From a bacterium (GTDB lineage: Bacteria > Verrucomicrobiota > Kiritimatiellia > UBA8416), in NCBI GenBank assembly GCA_020048935.1, contig JAIFLS010000087.1, positions 1 to 5,916 of the forward strand: DNA of 5,916 bases, read 5' to 3'. Positions 1-5,916 of this stretch are shown in pieces. The position numbers and the translations under genes were made by a program. Below the pieces are notes generated by a model. It made no database searches. It was not told where the DNA came from and saw nothing but the letters and a program-made list of their open reading frames with translations. Positions within the stretch are counted from its first letter, which is position 1. Each line of letters begins with the position of its first letter.

Positions 1-2
1 CC

Positions 3-80
3 GAGCTGACCGGCGGGCGCGTGTTCCACGGGAAGAAGGATCTCGCGTCAGCGTTCAGGAATGCGAAAGGATACAACTGA
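3..80 (+). CDS. C-terminal end of a possible vWA-domain protein (partial)
   Basis: An open frame enters from the left edge and stops at TGA 78-80, giving 25 residues. The tail contains LTGGRVFHGKKDLASAF, which looks like the last strand and helix of von Willebrand factor A domains, where a TGG(R/K)-F segment is followed by an acidic or charged turn and an L-x-x-A-F helix. That is pattern recognition on a very short piece, so the family is tentative. The stop codon overlaps the ATG of the next gene (TGATG) and the next gene's ribosome binding site lies inside this frame, so the two are almost certainly co-transcribed and translationally coupled. vWA proteins often act as metal-dependent protein-binding modules. 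What this one binds cannot be seen here. Confidence 0.55.
   Translation, partial: ELTGGRVFHGKKDLASAFRNAKGYN
66..71 (+). promoter_or_regulatory. Shine-Dalgarno site and TGATG coupling for the lipoprotein gene
   Basis: AAAGGA lies 8 bases before the ATG at 80-82, a standard spacing. It sits inside the last codons of the upstream frame, and the start codon shares its A with the upstream TGA. This arrangement decides the start and suggests that ribosomes finishing the upstream gene re-initiate here. Confidence 0.65.
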
Positions 81-1210
81 TGAGGCGTTTCTCGCGACTT
101 GTCCGATGTTTTTCCGTGGCGTCGGCGGCCTGCGGTTTACTGTGCGGGAGCGGCTGCGGTGATAACCATGGCCGATTTTGGCGTTCCGGCGGAGCGGCTT
201 CCGGCACGGGCGGTGTGCCGGACCGGGACCTTACGATTGTCTCCCTCTTTGTCGGCGGGGAGAAGATGGAGCTTCTCGGCAATCCGGCGTTCCTGGAGAT
301 CCTGGCGCGCAAGCATGGGCTGAAGCTGGATGCTGTCAAGGCGGGGAGCGTGGAGATGGTGCGCGGGCTTCCGTTGCACGGAAAGGATGCGCTCTGGCCT
401 TCCAACGATATTGCGGTTGATTTCTTCAAGATGCACGGGGGGACAGCGAAGAAAAGCGACATCATCTTCAATAGCCCCATCGTGATCTACACCGGGTGGA
501 AGATCACGGAGGCGTTGATCCGCCAAGGCCTTGTCGAGAAAAGGGACGAGGGGTACTACATCGTCAGGTTTCCCGAGCTGCTGCAGATGATCAAGGACGA
601 GAAGCCATGGCAGGACATTGGACTGCCGTTCTACGGCAGCATCACGATTCGATGCACGGACCCGACCAGGAGCAACTCCGGGAACATGTTCGCGGGGCTG
701 GTCGCCAACATGCTCAACGGGGGCAAGGTGGTCAACGAACACACCGTCGGGCCGCTGCTTCCTCAGTTGCGGCTGTTCTTTGACCGGCTTGGGATGATGG
801 AGCACAGTTCGGGCGACATCTTCAGCAAGTTTATCTCCACCGGGATCAATAACTCGATTGTTGTGGGCTACGAGAATCAGTTGGTGGAGTTCGTTCTGGC
901 CAATCCCAGGAACCGCAATGACATCCTCAATTCCGTGTGCATCCTGTACCCGCTGCCTACCGTGTGGAGCTCGCATCCTGTCATCGCCCTGACCGACAAG
1001 GGTGAACGGCTCATCGAAGCGCTGAACGACGGGGAGATCCAGGATCTGGCGTGGCGCATGCACGGGTTCCGGACCGGGCTGATGGGCGTCACCCAGGACC
1101 CGTCAGCGCTGGGTGTGCCGAACATGGCAAGTTCCATTGACTCGGTCATCCCGCTGCCCACGGCGGCGGCGATGGTCCGAATCGTGGAGACGCTCTCGCA
1201 GTCACAGTAG
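80..1210 (+). CDS. Probable extracellular solute-binding lipoprotein
   Basis: The product is 376 residues. Residues 1-26 form an export signal: basic start (MRRFSRLVR), a short hydrophobic stretch rich in Ala, Leu and Cys, then GSGC with Cys26 as the likely lipidated residue. The -3 position is Gly rather than the usual Leu, so the lipobox is imperfect. A Gly/Ser/Ala-rich linker (about 37-45) leads to a mature domain opening with the strand LTIVSLFVG. Segments typical of periplasmic binding proteins follow: SDIIFNSPIVIYTGW (126-140), TDPTRSNSGN (193-202, the hinge/ligand-type loop), VVGYENQ (261-267) and a C-terminal block ending in AWRMHGFR (324-331). This resembles the type II, molybdate/sulfate-like binding fold. 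The ligand is not evident. No permease or ATPase gene follows, and the coupled upstream gene looks like a vWA protein, so a role other than classical ABC uptake is possible. Confidence is high for the fold and low for the substrate. Confidence 0.72.
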   Translation: MRRFSRLVRCFSVASAACGLLCGSGCGDNHGRFWRSGGAASGTGGVPDRDLTIVSLFVGGEKMELLGNPAFLEILARKHGLKLDAVKAGSVEMVRGLPLHGKDALWPSNDIAVDFFKMHGGTAKKSDIIFNSPIVIYTGWKITEALIRQGLVEKRDEGYYIVRFPELLQMIKDEKPWQDIGLPFYGSITIRCTDPTRSNSGNMFAGLVANMLNGGKVVNEHTVGPLLPQLRLFFDRLGMMEHSSGDIFSKFISTGINNSIVVGYENQLVEFVLANPRNRNDILNSVCILYPLPTVWSSHPVIALTDKGERLIEALNDGEIQDLAWRMHGFRTGLMGVTQDPSALGVPNMASSIDSVIPLPTAAAMVRIVETLSQSQ

Positions 1211-1228
1211 TGGGGATCAGGAAAAGCC

Positions 1229-1267
1229 ATGAAGTTACAGGCGCATTCCCCGACTGCGAGTGCCTGA
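1229..1267 (+). other. 12-codon ORF after the lipoprotein gene, possible gene remnant
   Basis: ATG at 1229 is preceded by AGGA (1219-1222) with a 6-base spacer, starts 18 bases after the lipoprotein stop, and ends at TGA 1265-1267. The peptide would be MKLQAHSPTASA. The placement is that of the next gene in an operon, but the frame is too short to identify. It may be a chance ORF, a leader-like peptide, or the stub of a gene lost at the junction with the convergent rhamnose genes. Confidence 0.2.
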
Positions 1268-1279
1268 CATCCTTCAGGC
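1262..1279. terminator. Weak hairpin between convergent genes
   Basis: GCCTGA (1262-1267) and TCAGGC (1274-1279) form a 6-bp inverted repeat with a 6-base loop, overlapping the aldolase stop codon. There is no adjacent T-run on either strand (the nearest, TTTTT, is about 15 bases downstream on plus), so it is not a canonical intrinsic terminator. It is the only hairpin I see between the two converging transcription units. CAGGC at 1238-1242 could compete for the left arm. Confidence 0.25.
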
Positions 1280-2347
1280 GGATTGCTGGGATTGTTTTTC
1301 CCGGTAGGATTCGACTTCCCAGTTCTCGATGAACTGGCGGGCTCGGTCATCGAGGTAGCGCACCCCGCCAAAGGCGGCGGCGAGCTGCCGGATGAGGGCA
1401 CCGTCGAGCACGGCATCCCACGCCAGACCGGCGGCCTTGGCATCCTTGCCGACGGTATAGACGCCCGCCGGGCTGTTGATGATGCGCGGGGCGTAGCCAT
1501 ACTGCTTGCGATAGGCAGCGACACCTGCGGCACTCCAGTCGCCGCTGTAAGGGAACGCCTTGGCGTAGACCATGTGGTCAGGCGTCAGCGGTCCTTCCGC
1601 CACCGTGAGCAGGCTGCCTCCAGCCACGGCACCGACTTCCATTAATTGTTTCAACTGCTCGACCTTCGCGCTGCCAGGGGAGGGCGGCGGCATGTCAGGC
1701 AATGCGCAGGCAATACCCGCGGCCTGGTACTCGTCTTTGAGGGTGCCCATTACCTGTCGATAGGTTGATCGCACGGCCTCCGGGGTGTCGCCCGCGATGA
1801 AGATCCCGTGGTTCTGTAGAAGGATGATCGTGGGTTGCTTGCCGTGCTGGCGCTTATAGGCGTCTAGGCGGTCGCGCACATCGATCGAAAGCGTGAAGCC
1901 GGGATCAATATAGGGCACCCACAAGGCCTCCGGGAACAGCCGTGCCGCCGTGGCCTTGGCGTCCTGCGAGCAGGTCAGCCCGTTGACCAGCGAGGGGTGC
2001 GTGTGGATGACGAAGACAGCCTCGATCAGGTCGTGCAGCGGCGTCTCGACCGAGGGGCGCGCCTCGCTGCCGGGACGGCGCGAAGCCATCATCATATCCT
2101 TGACGACACTTTCACGTTCTGCCGTGTTCGTCGGCGGGGTGAAGGTGTAGAGTGCGGACAGTTTTTCGCGGTCGATCGCCACAAAGCGTTCCGGTGTCAT
2201 ATCAGCCAGCGAGGTGCCCGATGGCTTGATCCAGAGCGTATCCGCGTTCTTGGCCGAAGTGTTTCCGCCGCCGCCGAAGACATAATCAGTCTTGCCGAAT
2301 TCGTGTGATAGCGAGGTGAGCGTGTTAAGTAGTGCCGGTGTATCCAT
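1274..2347 (-). CDS. Class II aldolase, probable rhamnulose-1-phosphate aldolase
   Basis: This 357-residue protein belongs to the zinc-dependent class II aldolase/adducin family. Visible signatures are the phosphate-binding loop GGGGNTSAK (25-33), KPSGTSL (41-47), the catalytic-position glutamate in RPSVETPLH (Glu101), the zinc pair HTHP (His115, His117) and a third zinc histidine in QNHG (His180). It should split L-rhamnulose-1-phosphate into dihydroxyacetone phosphate and L-lactaldehyde in the cytoplasm. The substrate is inferred from the rhamnulokinase just upstream; fuculose-1-phosphate is the main alternative. It is longer than single-domain FucA/RhaD enzymes (about 215-275 residues) and resembles the aldolase half of bifunctional RhaE, including the ending ENWEVESYR. 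The lactaldehyde-dehydrogenase-type Rossmann half is absent, and the frame stops cleanly after residue 357. The gene starts 22 bases after the kinase stop, so both lie in one operon. No lesion is visible. Confidence 0.85.
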   Translation of the reverse strand: MDTPALLNTLTSLSHEFGKTDYVFGGGGNTSAKNADTLWIKPSGTSLADMTPERFVAIDREKLSALYTFTPPTNTAERESVVKDMMMASRRPGSEARPSVETPLHDLIEAVFVIHTHPSLVNGLTCSQDAKATAARLFPEALWVPYIDPGFTLSIDVRDRLDAYKRQHGKQPTIILLQNHGIFIAGDTPEAVRSTYRQVMGTLKDEYQAAGIACALPDMPPPSPGSAKVEQLKQLMEVGAVAGGSLLTVAEGPLTPDHMVYAKAFPYSGDWSAAGVAAYRKQYGYAPRIINSPAGVYTVGKDAKAAGLAWDAVLDGALIRQLAAAFGGVRYLDDRARQFIENWEVESYREKQSQQSA

Positions 2348-2350
2348 AGT

Positions 2351-2357
2351 TTTCCTT
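2351..2357 (-). promoter_or_regulatory. Ribosome binding site of the aldolase gene
   Basis: On the minus strand AAAGGAAA lies just before the ATG at 2347-2345, with AGGA 5 bases from the start. It lies in the 22-base gap after the kinase stop and supports this start over internal ATGs. Confidence 0.55.
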
Positions 2358-2369
2358 TTCCGGTTGTGT

Positions 2370-3810
2370 TCAGAATTTCTTCTGGAAGCGGGCGTAGGCG
2401 TCGGCCCAGGCGTCGCCTTCCTGCGGCTCGAAGGTGCGGACGGGGAAGGAGCGGCTGACGATCCGGCGGCCTTCCGCCAGTGAGGCGATGTCGCCCGCCG
2501 CGAGCATCTGCATCAAGATGTTGCCGATAGCGGTGGCTTCCTCCGGTCCGGCGATCACGCGGCGCTGCAGGGCGTTGGCTGTCATCTGGTTGAGCACGGT
2601 GTCGCGCGAGCCGCCGCCGACGATATGCAGTGTGTCGCGCTTCTGGCCGGTCAACCCCTCGAGCAGATCCCACACGGCGCGGTAACGCAGGGCCAGGCTC
2701 TCGTAGATCACCCTGGCCATGCTGCCCTCGTCCGCCGGCGCTTTCTGGCGGGTCTGGCGGCAGAAGGCGTCGATCCGCTTGGGCATATCCCCGGGCGTGG
2801 CGAAGGATGCGTCGTCGGGATTGATCATCGCGCTGAACGGTTTGGCATCGCGGGCCATGGTCTCGATCTGCGCGAAGTTCAGGTCGCGCCCCTTGGCATT
2901 CCAGTTGCGGCGGCATTCCTGCAACAGCCACAGGCCGGTGATGTTCTTGAGCAGGCGGATGGTGTTGCACACACCGCCCTCGTTGGTGATGTTGGCGGCG
3001 GCCGCGGCCTTGGTCAGCAGCGGTGCGTCCAGTTCGGTGCCCAGCAGCGACCAGGTGCCGCTGCTGAGGTAGACCGGCTGCGCGGCCGTGGTTGGGACGG
3101 CGGCCACGGCGGAGGCGGTGTCGTGCGAACCGGGGGCGACAATCCTGATGTTGCCGAGCCCGAGTTCCTCGGCGGTTTCGGGGCGGATCGTGCCGAGCAC
3201 GGAACCGGGGGCGACGAGATCCTTGAACAGGTGGCCGGGCAGTCCGGCTTTCTTGATCAGGTCGCGGGCCCAGTCGCGCTTGGCGGCATCGAGCAATTGG
3301 CTGGTGCTGGCGATGGTGTATTCATTGGCCATCACGCCGCTGAGCCAGTAGTGGATCAGGTCGGGGGTGAAAAGCAGGCGGTCGGCGGCCTCAAGGGCGG
3401 CCGACTTCGACGCCTTTTCGGCGCAGAGCTGGTATAGCGTGTTGAAGTACATCGACTGGATACCGGTGGTGCCGTAGATGCGCGAGGCGGCAACGCGGCG
3501 GTGCAACTGTTCCGGTACGCCGCTGGTGCGCTCGTCGCGATACATGTAGGGCAGCCCCAGCAGGCGCCCCTGCTTGTCCAGCAGCCCGTAGTCCACGCCC
3601 CAGGTGTCGACGCCGGCGCTGATGATCGCCTTCCCGAAGCGCGTGGCGCTCATGGCGAGGCCCTTCTTGATCTCGTCGAAAAGCCCGACGATACTCCAGT
3701 GCCAGCCATCCGGCAGGCGGGTGCCGCCGTTGGGAAAGCGGTGCACGGTTTCCAGTGAAAGCGTCTTAGGCCCCAAGGTCAATCGCCAGATACGTCTTTT
3801 GCTTTTTCAT
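2370..3810 (-). pseudogene. rhaB: Rhamnulokinase, disrupted near the N-terminus by a frameshifting deletion
   Basis: Rhamnulokinase (FGGY family) phosphorylates L-rhamnulose with ATP. Translation from ATG 3810 gives MKKQKTYLAIDLGA, the normal family start, then TAA at 3768-3766. The remainder (TLSLETVHRFPNGG onward) continues in another frame to TGA 2372-2370. Numbering that remainder from the in-frame TTG at 3782 (470 codons), it carries GVDTWGVDYGLLD (57-69), NTLYQL (114-119), GSHDTASAV with the catalytic-base Asp221, SSGTWSLLG (240-248), and the adenosine-site segments GGGS (389-392) and GPEEATAIGN (412-421). What is missing is the segment after DLGA, which in relatives reads E/S-S-G-R and binds ATP phosphate. 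Frame arithmetic requires a loss of 3n+2 bases; about 35 fits family spacing and would restore roughly 490 residues, the usual length. A TTG start at 3782 has no Shine-Dalgarno and would still lack the loop, so an active kinase is unlikely. The rest shows no further lesion, so the damage is recent or an assembly error. Confidence 0.88.
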
Positions 3811-3818
3811 GCGCCATA

Positions 3819-3823
3819 CTCCT
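3819..3823 (-). promoter_or_regulatory. Ribosome binding site of rhaB that fixes the original start
   Basis: AGGAG on the minus strand is 8 bases before ATG 3810-3808. This strong site belongs to the original rhaB start, which encodes the intact MKKQKTYLAIDLGA segment, and shows that the longer frame beginning at TTG 3782 is not the authentic start. Another ATG at 3817 is too close to the AGGAG and runs into a stop after 12 codons. Confidence 0.75.
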
Positions 3824-3856
3824 GGTTTCGGAATTCTACCACGCCGGTTGATCCCA

Positions 3857-3884
3857 TATATAAAGATGCGTGAGACTACGGCAA
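3857..3884 (-). promoter_or_regulatory. Candidate sigma70-type promoter for the rhamnose operon
   Basis: On the minus strand TTGCCG (3884-3879) and TATATA (3862-3857) are separated by 16 bases. Each matches the sigma70 consensus at four of six positions. Transcription would start near 3850, giving a leader of about 40 bases with the AGGAG site. The TATATA run is the most AT-rich stretch of the intergenic region. This is a pattern match only. Confidence 0.4.
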
Positions 3885-3899
3885 TTGAACCGGGATTGC
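3881..3899. repeat. Inverted repeat GCAAT-N9-ATTGC, possible operator
   Basis: GCAAT (3881-3885) and ATTGC (3895-3899) are exact 5-bp arms around a 9-base centre. The left arm overlaps the -35 element of the rhamnose-operon promoter candidate, a position where a regulator could act. The arms are short enough to occur by chance, and no regulator gene is in the window. Confidence 0.25.
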
Positions 3900-3950
3900 A
3901 AAACGAAATATCCACCCTGACCAAACCCGGGAATTCCGCTGCATCACCAG

Positions 3951-3966
3951 CTTGATTAACATCAAG
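3951..3966. promoter_or_regulatory. FNR/CRP-family binding-site candidate
   Basis: CTTGATTAACATCAAG is a dyad with perfect 6-bp arms. Its core TTGAT-N4-ATCAA equals the FNR consensus at all ten specified positions. FNR-type proteins (FNR, ANR, DNR, FixK) sense oxygen or nitrogen oxides. The centre is near 3958.5. It overlaps the -35 of the hsdR promoter candidate, which would fit repression, and it is about 108 bases upstream of the predicted rhamnose-operon start. The regulator itself is not in the window. Confidence 0.45.
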
Positions 3967-3980
3967 ACCCCATGTAGTAT
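3952..3980 (+). promoter_or_regulatory. Candidate sigma70-type promoter for hsdR
   Basis: TTGATT (3952-3957) and TAGTAT (3975-3980) have the ideal 17-base spacing, each with four of six consensus bases. Transcription would start near 3987, leaving a leader of about 20 bases before the ATG. The -35 element is also the left half of the FNR-like dyad. TATGCT at 3978-3983 is a weaker alternative -10. Confidence 0.45.
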
Positions 3981-3982
3981 GC

Positions 3983-4002
3983 TCCCCTGATTCCTGGGGG
4001 GA
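3983..4002 (+). promoter_or_regulatory. hsdR ribosome binding site with possible masking hairpin
   Basis: The run GGGGGGA (3996-4002) ends 5 bases before ATG 4008 and is the only Shine-Dalgarno-like stretch for hsdR. TCCCC (3983-3987) can pair with GGGGA (3998-4002) across a 10-base loop, which would hide the site in any transcript starting upstream of 3983. A transcript from the candidate promoter would begin at about 3987 and lack the left arm, so the hairpin matters only for longer transcripts. Confidence 0.35.
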
Positions 4003-4007
4003 TAAGC

Positions 4008-5916
4008 ATGTCAGAACAGATAATTGAACAAGCGTTGATCGCCAAACTGGTCGATCTGAAATATACCTATCGCCCGGATATCCGCGACCGCGACACGCTT
4101 GAACAGAATTTCCGGCAGAAATTCGAGGCCCTCAACAGGGTCCGGTTGACGGATGCCGAGTTCGCCCGGCTGCTGGAGGAGATCATCACCCCCGATGTCT
4201 TCACCGCCGCCCGTACCCTGCGCGAGCGTAACAGCTTCACCCGCGACGACGGTACCCCCCTCAACTATACCCTGGTCAACATCCGGGACTGGTGCAAGAA
4301 CGCCTTCGAGGTTGTCAATCAGCTTCGGATCAACACGGACTACAGCCATCACCGCTATGATGTTATTCTGCTGATCAACGGTGTCCCGGTCTTGCAGGTT
4401 GAGCTGAAGACCCTGGGCGTCAATCCCCGCCGGGCCATGGAGCAGATTGTTGAATACAAAAATGATCCCGGCAACGGATACACCCGGACGCTGCTCTGCT
4501 TCATCCAGCTTTTCATCGTCAGCAACCGCAGTGACACCTGGTACTTTGCCAACAACAACAGCCGTCATTTCAGCTTTAACGCCGACGAGCGCTTCCTGCC
4601 CGTTTACCAGTTTGCGGCGGAAGACAACCGGAAGATCACCCACCTCGACAGCTTTGCCGAGAGTTTTCTGCCCAAATGCACGCTCGGCCAGATGGTCAGC
4701 CGCTACATGGTGCTCATTGCCAGCGAACAGAAGCTGATGATGATGCGGCCCTATCAGATCTACGCCGTCAAACACATCGTGGACTGCATTCACCAGAACT
4801 GCGGAAACGGCTACATCTGGCATACTACCGGGAGCGGTAAAACGCTCACCTCGTTCAAAGCCTCCACCCTGCTCAAGGACAATCCCGACATCGAGAAATG
4901 CCTCTTTGTGGTGGACCGCAAAGATCTTGACCGCCAGACCCGCGAGGAGTTCAACCGTTTCCAGGAAGGGTGCGTCGAGGAAAACACCAACACCGGCGCA
5001 CTCGTCCGCCGCCTGCTCTCCGAGGACTACGCCGACAAGGTCATAGTCACCACCATTCAGAAGCTGGGGCTGGCGCTGGACGAGAACAGCAAGCGCAACA
5101 AACAGCGGAATAAGAACGACCAGCCCACATACAAGGAACAGCTCGAAGCCCTGCGGGACGAACGCATTGTCTTCATCTTCGACGAATGCCATCGCTCCCA
5201 GTTCGGCGACAACCATAAGGCGATCAAGGAGTTTTTCCCGAAAGCTCAGCTTTTCGGTTTCACCGGTACGCCGATCTTCGAGGAAAACGCTTCGTTGCAG
5301 AAGATCGAGGAGGCGCAGGCCTCCATGCGCACCACGGAAGACCTCTTCCAGAAGCAACTGCACGCCTACACCATCACGCACGCGATCGAGGATCAAAACG
5401 TCCTGCGCTTTCATGTGGACTACTATAAGCCCGAAGGCAGAACCTCGCCCAAGCCGGGCGAAGCTCTCGCCAAGAAAGCCGTCATTGAGGCAATCCTTGC
5501 GAAACACGATGCCGCCACTGGCGGACGCCGGTTCAACGCGCTCTTCGCCACCGCATCCATCAATGACGCCATCGAATACGCCGAGCTTTTTGCCGGGATG
5601 CAAAAGGAGAAGCTGGCCGCCGATCCCGACTTCAAGCCGCTGAACATCGCCTGCGTCTTTTCGCCGCCTGCCGAAGGCGATCCCGATGTGAAGCAGATCC
5701 AGGAAGACCTGCCGCGGGAAAAGGCGGACAACGAAATCGAGCCCGACAAGAAGAAGGCAGCCCTCAAGGCCATCATGGCCGACTACAACACCCGCTACGG
5801 CACCAACCACAGCCTCGGCGAGTTCGATCTCTACTATCAGGATGTGCAGAAGCGCATCAAAGACCAGCAGTGGCCCAACGCCGACTATCCGGCGGCGCAG
5901 AAGATCGACATCACCA
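4008..5916 (+). CDS. hsdR: Type I restriction enzyme HsdR, endonuclease/translocase subunit (partial, 3' end missing)
   Basis: The frame stays open from ATG 4008 to the window edge: 636 codons, roughly 60% of a typical HsdR of about 1,000 residues. HsdR is the DNA-cleaving and ATP-driven translocating subunit of the HsdRMS complex, which attacks DNA lacking the host methylation. A PD-(D/E)xK nuclease comes first: Asp118 in RYDVILL, then Glu132 and Lys134 in VELK, followed by the QxxxY motif Gln146-Tyr150. The superfamily 2 helicase motor follows: WHTTGSGKT (Walker A Lys278), VVDRKDLDRQ (301-310), DECHRSQFG (Walker B/DEAD-like, 392-400), FTGTPIF (418-424), and the start of the second RecA lobe (FNALFATASINDA, from 509). 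Motifs and their spacing closely resemble EcoR124-type (type IC) HsdR. The window ends at KIDIT, just before the expected second-lobe segment with a TGFD-like motif. All visible catalytic residues are present. hsdM and hsdS are not in the window and are expected downstream. Confidence 0.93.
   Translation, partial: MSEQIIEQALIAKLVDLKYTYRPDIRDRDTLEQNFRQKFEALNRVRLTDAEFARLLEEIITPDVFTAARTLRERNSFTRDDGTPLNYTLVNIRDWCKNAFEVVNQLRINTDYSHHRYDVILLINGVPVLQVELKTLGVNPRRAMEQIVEYKNDPGNGYTRTLLCFIQLFIVSNRSDTWYFANNNSRHFSFNADERFLPVYQFAAEDNRKITHLDSFAESFLPKCTLGQMVSRYMVLIASEQKLMMMRPYQIYAVKHIVDCIHQNCGNGYIWHTTGSGKTLTSFKASTLLKDNPDIEKCLFVVDRKDLDRQTREEFNRFQEGCVEENTNTGALVRRLLSEDYADKVIVTTIQKLGLALDENSKRNKQRNKNDQPTYKEQLEALRDERIVFIFDECHRSQFGDNHKAIKEFFPKAQLFGFTGTPIFEENASLQKIEEAQASMRTTEDLFQKQLHAYTITHAIEDQNVLRFHVDYYKPEGRTSPKPGEALAKKAVIEAILAKHDAATGGRRFNALFATASINDAIEYAELFAGMQKEKLAADPDFKPLNIACVFSPPAEGDPDVKQIQEDLPREKADNEIEPDKKKAALKAIMADYNTRYGTNHSLGEFDLYYQDVQKRIKDQQWPNADYPAAQKIDIT

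Noticed and set aside
137..1063. A 308-codon minus-strand open frame opposite the lipoprotein gene
   Set aside because: The plus strand has a ribosome binding site, signal peptide, and binding-protein segments. The minus frame has none and is rich in His, Pro and Arg, as expected of an antisense shadow.
2625..3437. A 270-codon plus-strand open frame opposite rhaB
   Set aside because: The minus strand carries clear rhamnulokinase motifs over the whole stretch. The plus-strand translation is Gly/Ala/Val-rich with no family signature.
2370..3782. Reading rhaB as an intact 470-codon gene starting at TTG 3782
   Set aside because: No Shine-Dalgarno precedes that TTG, the first residues (MTLGP) do not match the family, and the obvious start with AGGAG at 3819-3823 encodes the true N-terminus in another frame.
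3926..3937. CCCGGGAATTCC, resembling adjoining SmaI and EcoRI cloning sites, and a second GAATTC at 3831-3836
   Set aside because: Short palindromes of this kind occur by chance, no other vector-like sequence adjoins them, and the flanks look like normal intergenic DNA.
4011..5810. A 599-codon open frame on the minus strand
   Set aside because: It lies opposite hsdR in a GC-rich region. The plus strand encodes nuclease and helicase motifs in the right order and spacing, while the minus-strand translation is low-complexity (Val, Gly, Leu and Asp-rich) with no recognisable motif.
1..5916. CRISPR arrays, tRNA or rRNA genes, transposase genes and attachment-site repeats
   Set aside because: I saw no regularly spaced repeats, tRNA cloverleaf or rRNA segments, transposase motifs, or long flanking direct or inverted repeats on either strand.

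Overview
The window is GC-rich bacterial DNA with four gene blocks and very little spare sequence. A lipoprotein-type signal peptide, Shine-Dalgarno sites and sigma70-like promoters point to a Gram-negative-style bacterium. The rhamnose genes resemble those of polysaccharide-degrading anaerobes, such as members of the Planctomycetes-Verrucomicrobia group, but that placement is only a guess because no phylogenetic marker is present.

Layout: (1) Positions 3-1210, plus strand: the last 25 codons of a gene whose tail looks like the end of a von Willebrand factor A domain, overlapping by one base a gene for a probable solute-binding lipoprotein. (2) Positions 1211-1273: a short convergent gap with a 12-codon ORF and a weak hairpin. 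(3) Positions 1274-3810, minus strand: an L-rhamnose catabolic pair, rhamnulokinase (rhaB) followed after 22 bases by a class II aldolase that probably cleaves rhamnulose-1-phosphate. (4) Positions 3811-4007: a divergent intergenic region with a promoter candidate in each direction, a perfect FNR-type dyad and a second inverted repeat. (5) Positions 4008-5916, plus strand: the first 636 codons of hsdR, the restriction and translocation subunit of a type I restriction-modification system. It runs off the window edge. A long open frame on the opposite strand across hsdR is a shadow.

The main anomaly is in rhaB. It has a good ribosome binding site and a normal first 14 codons ending in DLGA, then hits an in-frame TAA. 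The rest of the kinase continues in another frame. About a dozen codons holding the phosphate-binding loop (expected ESGR or similar) are missing, so the deletion is about 35 bases (any value of 3n+2 fits). The kinase step should be lost although the aldolase gene is intact, unless the lesion is an assembly artefact or another kinase takes over.

The second point of interest is the sequence TTGAT-TAAC-ATCAA between rhaB and hsdR, which matches the FNR/CRP-family anaerobic regulator consensus exactly and overlaps the -35 element of the best hsdR promoter candidate. I did not find a clearly new multi-gene system. The least understood unit is the coupled vWA-like and solute-binding pair at the left edge.
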